DNA from: CAYSLC01 sp964431545
GTDB taxonomy: Bacteria > Desulfobacterota > Desulfobacteria > Desulfobacterales > JAABSP01
Length of the DNA stretch: 34,495 nt
Assembly: GCA_964431545.1 (NCBI GenBank)
Contig: CAYSLC010000032.1
Coordinates: 1-34,495 of the forward strand
Reading direction: 5' to 3'
Below, in pieces: positions 28,422-34,495 of this stretch. The stretch's first letter is position 1. The number at the start of each line of letters is the position of its first letter. Under the pieces are notes generated by a model that saw only the letters and a list, made by a program, of their open reading frames with translations, was not told the DNA's origin and did no database searches. Made by a program: the position numbers and the translations under genes.

Positions 28422-31418
28422 TCAAAGCCGGACGGCCCCCTCCACGGTGAAGGTCACCGCCCCCCAGTCCCGCTCCGGCCTCCCCCGGAGCAGGAAGGGG
28501 CCCGGGCCGGCGAGGAGATGGGAGCAGCGGCGGTAAGTCCGGGGGAAGAAGGTGGTCTCCATGATCCCGGTCTCGTCCTCGAAGGTGAGAAACGTCATGG
28601 GGTCCCCCTTCTTGGTGCGGACGGTCTTACCGGTGACGAGCCAGGCCCCGATCCGGACGGGCCGGTCCAGGTGATCCCCCAGCCGGGCCACCTTGACCGT
28701 GCCCAGGGACCGGAGCCGGTCCCCGAAGAGTTCCATGGGGTGGCGGTCGCAGAGGAATCCCAGCACGGCGAACTCCCGCCGGAGGCGCTCCACGGGGTCC
28801 TCGGGGGGCAGCGGGGGGGGCGTCTCCTCCGCCGGGGCGAAGAGCCGCCCCTGGGCCGGCCCCTTCCGCCGGGACCGGACCCATCGGGCCAGCCCCCAGA
28901 GGAGCCCGGCCCGGTTCCCGTCCCGGGAAAAGGCGTCCAGGGCCCCGCACCGGATCAGGGCCCGGGCCTCGTCCTCGTCGGGCCCCGTCCGGTCGAGGAA
29001 GTCCCGGAGCCCCCGGAATTCCCCCTCTTGACGTCCGGAGAGGATCCGCTCCCGGGTCCCGGTCCCGAGCCCCTTGACGGCCATGAGGCCGACCCGGAGG
29101 ACCTTCCCTCCGCCCCGCCAGCGGACCCCGCTGATGTTCACGTCCGGCGGCGCCACCGAAAGCCCCATCCGTTTCGCCTCGGAGACGTAGGCGAAGGTGG
29201 CGTAGAACCCCCCGCCGTTGCTGATCACCGCCGCCATGAACTCCGCCGGATGGTGGACCTTGAGGTAGGCGGCCTGGAAGGAGACCCGGGCGTAGGAGGC
29301 GCTGTGGGGCTTGCAGAACGAGTAGCCGTTGAAGCTCATGATCATCTCCCACACCCTTGCTATCGTCTCCGCCGGCACCCCCCGGGCCCACGCCCCGGCC
29401 TCGAACCGCTCCCGGCAGTCCCGCAGGGCGTGCTCCCGGTCCTTCTTGGAGAGGATCTTCCGCAGCCCGTCCGCCTCGGCGTGGGAGAAGCCGGCCAGGG
29501 AGACGGCGGCCCGGGAGACATCCTCCTGGTAGACCATGAGGCCGAAGGTCTCGTCCAGGACGTCGGCCAGCAAGGGATGGAGCGGATCCCAGGCCCCCCC
29601 GTGGAGGCGGCGGATGTACTCCTGGATGACGTCGTTGGCCGCCGGCCGGATGATGCTGCTGTGGATCACCAGATGGTCGAAGTCCCCCACCCCGGTCTTC
29701 TGCTGGAGGAGCCGCATGGCCGGGCTCTCGATGTAGAAGCACCCCATGGTCCGCCCCTGGCCCAGGGCCTCCTGGGTCTCGGGGTCGGCCTCGGGGGCCC
29801 AGCCCTCCTCCGCGAAGGGGACCCCGTTTTTCCGGATGCCGGCCACGGCGTCCCGGATCACCCCCAGGCTCCGGTTGCCCAGCAGGTCGATCTTCACCAG
29901 GCCGAAGTCCTCGGCGGCGTCCTTCTCCCACTGGATCACCGGCACCCCCTTGGGGGCGTCCTCCACCGGCACGTAGGCGTCGATGGGGCCGGGGGTGATC
30001 ACCACCCCGCCGGGGTGGACGGAGAGGTACCGCGGCGTTCCGATGATCCGGCCGGCCAGGGCCAGGATCTCCGGCCAGGGGGGCGGCAGGTCGAGGTTCC
30101 GGGCCTGGGGCCGGGCGGCCAGGATCTCCGGCAGGTCCGCCCCCCTCCCCTCCCCCCGGACGTGCCAGGGCAGGCACCGGGCCACCCGGCCGATCTCCGC
30201 GTCGGTCATGCCGAAGACCTTGGCCGTCTCCCGCACCGCCATCCGGGGCTGGAACAGGACGTGGTTGGCCACCATGGCGCAGCGGCCCCGGTGGCGGGAA
30301 AGGACCGTGGCCAGGACCCCGTCCCGCTCGTCCCAGGCGAAGTCGACGTCGATGTCCGGCGGGTCCGTACGGCCCGGGTTGAGGAACCGCTCGAAGTAGA
30401 GGTTGTGCGCAAGGGGGCAGACGTTGGTGATCCCCAGGCAGTAGGCCACCAGGGAGGCGGCCCCCGAGCCCCGGCCGCAGATCCGGGGGCTGGGCCGGAT
30501 GATCTCCCGGACCACCAGGAAGTAGGCGGAAAACCCCATTTCGGCGATGGTCCGAAGCTCCCGCTCCAGCCGCTCCACCGTCGGCTCGGGAAGTTCGTCC
30601 CCGTACCGGCGCCGGGCCCCCCGGTAGGCGGCCCGCCGGAGGGCCTGGTCCGCGTCCCCCGTACCGGCGCCGTCGCCGTTCTCCGGCCACGGCGGCATCA
30701 CCACTCCGAAGTCGGGCCCGGTGAAGGCGAGCCGGTCGGCGATCTCCCGGGCCGCGTCCAGGGCCCCGGGGCAGGGGGCGAACCGGCGGGCGTAGACCGA
30801 TGTCGGAGCCAGCCGGGCATCCGCCGGCGCCACGTCGCCGGGGGGCAGGCGGGAGAGGACGGTGTTCCGGTCGATGGCCCGGAGGAGGCAATGGACGGCG
30901 TGTTCCTCCGGTGCCACGAAAAAGCTGTCCGGCGCGGCGGCCATCGGCACCCCGAGCCGCCGGGCGGTCCGGGTGAGGGGATGGCCCGGCGGCAGGGGGC
31001 GACGGCCCATGATCCCGGCGGTCCGGACCCCGGCGTCGCGCCAGGCGGCCAAAAGACCGGGGTGGTCGGTGAGGACCGTCAGCCCGGCGGCGAAACCGGG
31101 CAGGGCCGATCCCAGGTCGAAGGCCGGGTCCCGGTGGCGCCGGGTCAGGAGGCGGCAGAGGTTGGCGTAGCCGCCGGCCTCCTCCACCAGACAGACCGCC
31201 CGAGCCCTCTTTTGGGGGTCGGTCACCTCGGCCCCCACCATGGGGGCGATCCCCTCCCGCCGGCAGGCGGCCAGAAACGGGCCCAGGCCGTAGAGGTTGT
31301 CGGTGTCGGTGAGGGCCAGGCGGGTGTACCCCATGGCCCGGGCCGCCCGGCAGAGGTCCCCGGGCGAGGCGGTGCCCCGCATCAGGGAGTAGTGGGACCG
31401 GACGATGAGGGGGACCAT
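28422..31418 (-). CDS. dnaE2: Error-prone DNA polymerase III alpha-like subunit DnaE2 (ImuC)
   Basis: C-family polymerase of the SOS mutasome, extending past lesions. The 998 residues are shorter than replicative DnaE (about 1160) and match DnaE2. The N-terminal PHP domain has lost metal ligands: the HxH pair becomes I5 and R7 (LIVRSHYSL), and TDHGN becomes TDTDN. The polymerase core is intact: GRGSG (315-319), the catalytic PDIDVDF (354-360), then the fingers region SFNGYSFCKPHSASYA. An internal clamp-binding-like motif QGRLF lies near residue 845, followed by an OB-fold. It begins 31 bp after imuB without a good Shine-Dalgarno and is probably read from the lexA promoter. The genome must have a replicative dnaE elsewhere. 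Confidence 0.9.
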   Translation of the reverse strand: MVPLIVRSHYSLMRGTASPGDLCRAARAMGYTRLALTDTDNLYGLGPFLAACRREGIAPMVGAEVTDPQKRARAVCLVEEAGGYANLCRLLTRRHRDPAFDLGSALPGFAAGLTVLTDHPGLLAAWRDAGVRTAGIMGRRPLPPGHPLTRTARRLGVPMAAAPDSFFVAPEEHAVHCLLRAIDRNTVLSRLPPGDVAPADARLAPTSVYARRFAPCPGALDAAREIADRLAFTGPDFGVVMPPWPENGDGAGTGDADQALRRAAYRGARRRYGDELPEPTVERLERELRTIAEMGFSAYFLVVREIIRPSPRICGRGSGAASLVAYCLGITNVCPLAHNLYFERFLNPGRTDPPDIDVDFAWDERDGVLATVLSRHRGRCAMVANHVLFQPRMAVRETAKVFGMTDAEIGRVARCLPWHVRGEGRGADLPEILAARPQARNLDLPPPWPEILALAGRIIGTPRYLSVHPGGVVITPGPIDAYVPVEDAPKGVPVIQWEKDAAEDFGLVKIDLLGNRSLGVIRDAVAGIRKNGVPFAEEGWAPEADPETQEALGQGRTMGCFYIESPAMRLLQQKTGVGDFDHLVIHSSIIRPAANDVIQEYIRRLHGGAWDPLHPLLADVLDETFGLMVYQEDVSRAAVSLAGFSHAEADGLRKILSKKDREHALRDCRERFEAGAWARGVPAETIARVWEMIMSFNGYSFCKPHSASYARVSFQAAYLKVHHPAEFMAAVISNGGGFYATFAYVSEAKRMGLSVAPPDVNISGVRWRGGGKVLRVGLMAVKGLGTGTRERILSGRQEGEFRGLRDFLDRTGPDEDEARALIRCGALDAFSRDGNRAGLLWGLARWVRSRRKGPAQGRLFAPAEETPPPLPPEDPVERLRREFAVLGFLCDRHPMELFGDRLRSLGTVKVARLGDHLDRPVRIGAWLVTGKTVRTKKGDPMTFLTFEDETGIMETTFFPRTYRRCSHLLAGPGPFLLRGRPERDWGAVTFTVEGAVRL

Positions 31419-31449
31419 CTGGAGGGCCCGGAGGGGGTCCGGCGCCGGG

Positions 31450-32628
31450 TCAGGCCGGCGTCGCCAGGAGGCGGCCGAAGGTGACGGCGTCCCGGCCGAA
31501 CCGGGCCCGGATCCGGTCCATGGCCGCCAGGAGGTCGGCCCGCCGTTCCTCCGGCCGCTCCAGTTCGGGGAAGAGGGCCATCTGGGGGGGCGGATGGACC
31601 AGCCGGTCGCAGATCAGCCGCAGGCGGCGGACCCGGACCCGCCGGTGCCAGGCGAGGTGGAGGGCCGACCGGGCCCGGTCGAAGAGGATGAAGTCGTCGG
31701 CCGTGGCCGGGCTCGCGGCCCGCCGGCGGACCCGGCGGACCCCGTCGGCGTGGTCGAGGGCCACGGCGACGTTCCGGGCCGCCAGGCGCCGCCGCCGGAG
31801 TTCCGCACCCGCCGTCTCGGCGAGCCGGTGGAGGCCGGCCTCCAGGGCCGGGCCGTGGTTGGTCTCCTCGGCGAAGGCGTGGTCGAGGATTACCGTGGGC
31901 GGCCCCTCCCCGGCCCGCCGCACCGGCGAGGGGTCGATCCCCCGCACCGTGTCGTGGAGGAACCCGGCCCGCTTGCCCACCGCCGTCTCCAGCTGGTCCC
32001 GGGTCAGGGCCGCCGCCTCCCGGACCCGGGTGAGGTTGAAGTCCCGCAGCCGGGCCAGGTCCGCCGGCGCCACCCCGGGCAGGAGGGCCAGGGGCAGGGG
32101 GGCGAGGAAGGGGGCCTCCTCCCCCGCCCCCACGATGTACTCGCCGGCCGGCTTCACCAGCCGGGTGGCCACCTTGGCCACCAGCTTGTTGGGGGCCACC
32201 GACCAGATGGGGTCGAGGTTCAGGTCGGCCCGGGCCGCCTTGCGCAGGCGCCAGGCCACGTCCATGGGCGGCCCGAAGAGGCGCCCGGCCCCGGTCATGT
32301 CCAGGAAGAGGTGGCCGTCCCCCTCCCCCGGCTCGACCCGGGGCGAATAGGGGAGCGCCGCCCGGACCAGGGCCCCCATGGCCTGCTCGTACCGGGCCGG
32401 CCGGGGGGGGAGCACATAGGCGTCCCGGCACCGGCCCAGGGCCGCCGGCAGGGCCATCCCCTTGCGGACCCCGGACCGGTACGCCTCCTCGCTCATGTCG
32501 AAGACCGCGGCCCGGGCCGCCCCCTCGGGGGCGACGATCACCGGCCGGTCCCGGAGCCGGGGGTCGAGGGCCCGCTCCACCGCCACCGGGAAGTCGGCCA
32601 CGTTCAGGTGGATGACGGCCCGTTCCAC
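31450..32628 (-). CDS. imuB: ImuB, catalytically degenerate Y-family polymerase-like protein
   Basis: In ImuB systems this protein recruits DnaE2 to the beta clamp. Of 392 residues, 4-110 align with the DinB palm, but the catalytic acids are lost: the VDMD segment becomes LNVA (residues 8-11), and SLDEAYLD becomes GDGHLFLD (103-110), so the Glu is not kept. The little-finger-like region lies at about 235-345. A clamp-binding motif QMALF is at 349-353. The start is GTG at 32628 with GGAGG seven bases upstream; the open frame continues upstream without similarity. It overlaps the DUF72 gene by 25 bp and precedes dnaE2 by 31 bp. The missing catalytic residues and the neighbour argue for ImuB over DinB. 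Confidence 0.88.
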   Translation of the reverse strand: MERAVIHLNVADFPVAVERALDPRLRDRPVIVAPEGAARAAVFDMSEEAYRSGVRKGMALPAALGRCRDAYVLPPRPARYEQAMGALVRAALPYSPRVEPGEGDGHLFLDMTGAGRLFGPPMDVAWRLRKAARADLNLDPIWSVAPNKLVAKVATRLVKPAGEYIVGAGEEAPFLAPLPLALLPGVAPADLARLRDFNLTRVREAAALTRDQLETAVGKRAGFLHDTVRGIDPSPVRRAGEGPPTVILDHAFAEETNHGPALEAGLHRLAETAGAELRRRRLAARNVAVALDHADGVRRVRRRAASPATADDFILFDRARSALHLAWHRRVRVRRLRLICDRLVHPPPQMALFPELERPEERRADLLAAMDRIRARFGRDAVTFGRLLATPA

Positions 32629-33470
32629 GGCGCCCCCTCCATGAGCCCGGCCCCTTCGAGCATCCCGGCCAGGGTCCGGGCGTTCTCCGCGGCCTGGGCC
32701 CGGACGTGGTTGTTGAAAAAGAGGAGTCCGTTCCGGGCCCGGCCGGCCATGGGGAGGATCCGGCCGTCGATCCACTCCCGCAGCTCCGCATCGCTGTAAT
32801 GGTAGTCGAACTGACGCTGCATGTTGCCCGACCGCCACCCCCGGGCGTTCCGGCCGTGGAACCGGACGTAGAAGAGATCGGGGGTGGTGACCACGTCCGA
32901 AGGGGGAAAGAGGCCGGGCAGATCGGGGACGTCCACCGCCGCCAGGGCGACCCCCCGCCGCTCCAGCTCGGCATAGACCCGGTCGTGGGCCCAGGAGGCG
33001 TGGCGGAACTCCACGGCCAGGGGCAGCCCCTGGAGTTCGTCCAGGAGCCGGGCCAGGTATCGGCGGTTCTCCGGGGTCCGGCGGAAGCCGGGGGGGAGCT
33101 GGATCAGGATCGCCGCGAGCTGCCCGGAGAGGCGCAGGGGGGCGATCCCCTCCCGGTATTGGGACGCCTGGCCCCGCCACCCGTCGGGGTCCACCTCGTG
33201 GGTGAGGGTCCGGGTGAGCTTGGCGGCGAACCGGAAGGTGTCGGGCACGTTGGCCCGCATCCGCTCCAGGGACTCGGCCTTGGGCATCTGGTACCAGGTG
33301 AAGTTGAGTTCCACGGCGGAGAAGGTCCCGGCATATATGGGGAGCATGCGGCCCGAGGGGGTCCCGGCGGGATAGAAGCCGGCCTCGGCCCATTCGGCGT
33401 AGGAGTAGCCGCTGGTGCCGACCCGCAGCCGGCACGCCGGATGGGGGGTATGGGAGGGGTCTGGGGGCAT
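32604..33470 (-). CDS. DUF72 (YecE-like) TIM-barrel protein
   Basis: A 288-residue protein of the DUF72 family, whose biochemical role is not established. Family landmarks: RVGTSGYSYAEW, FYPAG, YAGTFSAVELNFTWYQMP, FRFAAKLTRTLTH, QLPPGFRRTPENRRYL, AVEFRHASW, YVRFHGRN and LLFFNNH near the C-terminus. The start at 33470 is chosen for GGAG seven bases upstream; an ATG seven codons earlier is possible. It lies 116 bp downstream of lexA and overlaps imuB by 25 bp, so it is co-translated with the mutasome genes and probably induced by DNA damage. It sits where imuA stands in many lexA-imuA-imuB-dnaE2 cassettes, but shows no RecA-like motif. Confidence 0.88.
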   Translation of the reverse strand: MPPDPSHTPHPACRLRVGTSGYSYAEWAEAGFYPAGTPSGRMLPIYAGTFSAVELNFTWYQMPKAESLERMRANVPDTFRFAAKLTRTLTHEVDPDGWRGQASQYREGIAPLRLSGQLAAILIQLPPGFRRTPENRRYLARLLDELQGLPLAVEFRHASWAHDRVYAELERRGVALAAVDVPDLPGLFPPSDVVTTPDLFYVRFHGRNARGWRSGNMQRQFDYHYSDAELREWIDGRILPMAGRARNGLLFFNNHVRAQAAENARTLAGMLEGAGLMEGAPWNGPSST

Positions 33471-33557
33471 GGCGTTCTCCGCAAGGGGCATGTGACGGGC
33501 CTTTTTCCGCGCTCCCGGAGGGGAGCAGTGCTGATGTCGGGAGGAGATCGCCGTGAT

Positions 33558-33579
33558 CCGCGCCCCAGAAAGGGCGCGG
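33558..33579 (-). other. Hairpin between lexA and DUF72
   Basis: CCGCGCCC and GGGCGCGG form a perfect 8-bp stem with a six-base loop, 8 bp after the lexA stop. There is no U tract, so it may attenuate or process the transcript rather than end it. No separate promoter for the downstream genes was seen in the 116-bp gap. Confidence 0.4.
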
Positions 33580-33586
33580 CCCGGCA

Positions 33587-34231
33587 TCACCCGGTCCGGT
33601 GGTCGATCCCGTCGGGCCCCCGGTGGATGCCGACGACCTTTCCCTGGATCAGGATCTCCCCGAAGTCATAGTCCATGGCCGAATACCGGGGGTTTTCCGG
33701 CCGGAGTTCGATCCGGTCCCCCCGGAGGAAGAACCGCTTGACCGTCGCCTCCTCGTTCCGGATCAGGGCCACCACGATCTCCCCGTTCCGGGCGTACTGC
33801 CGGGGTTCGCAGACGGCCAGGTCCCCGTCCAGGATCCCGGCGTCCCGCATGGAGTCGCCCCGGACGGTCAGGGCGAAGAGGTTCTCCCCGGAATAGACCC
33901 CGGCGTCCACCACCAGGGCCCCGTCCCACTCCTGCTGGGCGTACATGGGCAGCCCCGCCGTCACCCGGCCGATGACGGGGATCTCCCGCCACCGGTGGGC
34001 CCCGGCGCTCTTTCGCCCGCCGTCGAGCAGGTGGATGGTCCGGCTGTACCGCTCCTCCCGCCGGAGGCACCCCTTCTCCGCCAGGACCTCCAGGGTCTGG
34101 GCCACGGCGGTGTGGCTGATCCCCAGGGCCCGGGCCGCCTCCCGGAGGCTGGGGGCCCGCCCCCGCCGGGCGATCTCCCGCCGGAGATAATCGAGGACCC
34201 GCTGCTGTTTGTCGGTCGGTTTCCTGGGCAT
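33587..34231 (-). CDS. lexA: LexA repressor
   Basis: SOS repressor, self-cleaved on activated RecA. The 214 residues have a winged-HTH (about 28-58, LREAARALGISHTAVAQTLE) and a S24 peptidase domain with cleavage site A92-G93 (RVTAGLP), nucleophile S127 (RGDSM) and K165 (ATVKRF). All autocleavage residues are present. The recognition helix (GISHTAVAQTLEVLAEKG) differs from E. coli LexA, so the operator is likely to differ. The start at 34231 has GGGAG about nine bases upstream. It is first in a same-strand run with DUF72, imuB and dnaE2, implying that it represses its own operon. Confidence 0.95.
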   Translation of the reverse strand: MPRKPTDKQQRVLDYLRREIARRGRAPSLREAARALGISHTAVAQTLEVLAEKGCLRREERYSRTIHLLDGGRKSAGAHRWREIPVIGRVTAGLPMYAQQEWDGALVVDAGVYSGENLFALTVRGDSMRDAGILDGDLAVCEPRQYARNGEIVVALIRNEEATVKRFFLRGDRIELRPENPRYSAMDYDFGEILIQGKVVGIHRGPDGIDHRTG

Positions 34232-34278
34232 GAAAAAGGGCTCCCGTGGTTCGGTCTTTCCAATCGATCCTGGAGGCG

Positions 34279-34341
34279 ATTATATCGGGGCGTGGGCCAT
34301 AATGTCAATATAAATGTAAATGTAATGTAAATATCCGTAAA
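34279..34341 (-). promoter_or_regulatory. lexA promoter with upstream GTAAA direct repeats
   Basis: On the minus strand TTGACA (34303-34308), 18 bp, TATAAT (34279-34284), both consensus. Immediately upstream of the -35 box, GTAA(A) repeats on the plus strand begin at 34316, 34322, 34327 and 34337, an AT-rich array that could be an UP element or the LexA operator. No Geobacter-type or E. coli-type SOS dyad is visible. Confidence 0.75.
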
Positions 34342-34412
34342 GATCCGGCCCCTTGACAATCCCCCGCGGATGCCGGAACATGATTTTGCGATGACCCGAG
34401 CGAATATGTGAC

Positions 34413-34492
34413 GCCCTTACAGGGCTTTGACGGATGGGGGACGTCGATCCCAGGGCGCTGCCCTGGTCTGGTATGTGCCACCCCTTCGGGGT
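34413..34492. repeat. Series of small hairpins, REP-like, at the window edge
   Basis: Three perfect hairpins in 80 bp: GCCCT-TAC-AGGGC (34413-34425), CCAGGGC-GCT-GCCCTGG (34450-34466) and ACCCC-TTC-GGGGT (34480-34492). The pattern resembles interspersed REP-type palindromes found beside RAYT/IS200-like transposases. The array continues beyond the window and no transposase is visible. Confidence 0.4.
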
Positions 34493-34495
34493 TTT

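Noticed and set aside
28518..31484. Plus-strand open frame of about 988 codons opposite dnaE2
   Set aside because: Shadow frame of a GC-rich gene, Gly/Pro/Val-rich without domains; DnaE2 motifs are on the minus strand.
31450..32628. Active DNA polymerase IV (DinB)
   Set aside because: Catalytic Asp/Glu residues of the palm are absent, and the neighbour is dnaE2; ImuB fits better.
1..34495. CRISPR array, rRNA or tRNA genes
   Set aside because: No regularly spaced direct repeats with unique spacers, no rRNA core sequence and no cloverleaf with CCA-adjacent acceptor stem was noticed; a covariance search was not possible here.

Overview
The window is high-GC bacterial chromosome (AT-rich only between genes and in one recombinase module) and is most consistent with a Desulfobacterota (former Deltaproteobacteria) anaerobe. 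I infer this from gene content: an MglA / DUF4388 / PilZ cluster, an LDH-like malate dehydrogenase, DUF177 with Cys-rich ends, a soluble group 2-like [NiFe] hydrogenase wired to a multi-PAS kinase, and an SOS mutasome locus. No rRNA, tRNA or CRISPR array was seen.

Layout. 1-1859 (-): a TetR-type repressor followed by the first part of acetyl-CoA synthetase. 2037-7176 (-): a tight six-gene operon of a helical/acidic protein, the polarity GTPase MglA, a DUF4388 protein with two cNMP-binding-like domains, a PilZ c-di-GMP receptor, purC and an orphan ParB-like gene. 7408-8343 (+): malate dehydrogenase, divergent from that operon and overlapping uvrC tail to tail. 8324-10186 (-): uvrC. 10483-10869 (+): a small exported Cache-like protein with an unusual leader and a strong terminator. 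11009-14949 (-): ispF-cysS-uvrB from a near-consensus promoter. 15164-15802 (+): an exported cohesin-like protein whose 3' end overlaps a tyrosine recombinase (15747-16667, -). 16668-17386: AT-rich DNA with twin 26-bp palindromes, an 11-bp inverted repeat, a terminator and degenerate tandem repeats, followed by a 71-residue RHH-like protein.

17630-24871 (-) is the most striking region. One compact operon encodes hydrogenase small subunit, hydrogenase large subunit, a 1262-residue hybrid histidine kinase (3 PAS, HisKA, HATPase, 2 REC, Hpt) and a REC-GGDEF diguanylate cyclase. The first three genes have the order of the H2-sensing regulatory hydrogenases (HoxB-HoxC-HoxJ / HupU-HupV-HupT), but the output is a diguanylate cyclase rather than a transcription factor. 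I read it as an H2-to-c-di-GMP sensory system; the PilZ protein 13 kb away is one possible receptor (inference).

25000-27465 (-): lon. 27854-28399 (+): DUF177/YceD without rpmF beside it. 28422-34231 (-): lexA, DUF72, imuB, dnaE2, a damage-inducible mutagenesis locus in which imuA is missing and a DUF72 gene sits in the cassette. 34232-34495: lexA promoter with GTAAA direct repeats, then a series of small hairpins resembling a REP-type repeat that runs to the window edge.
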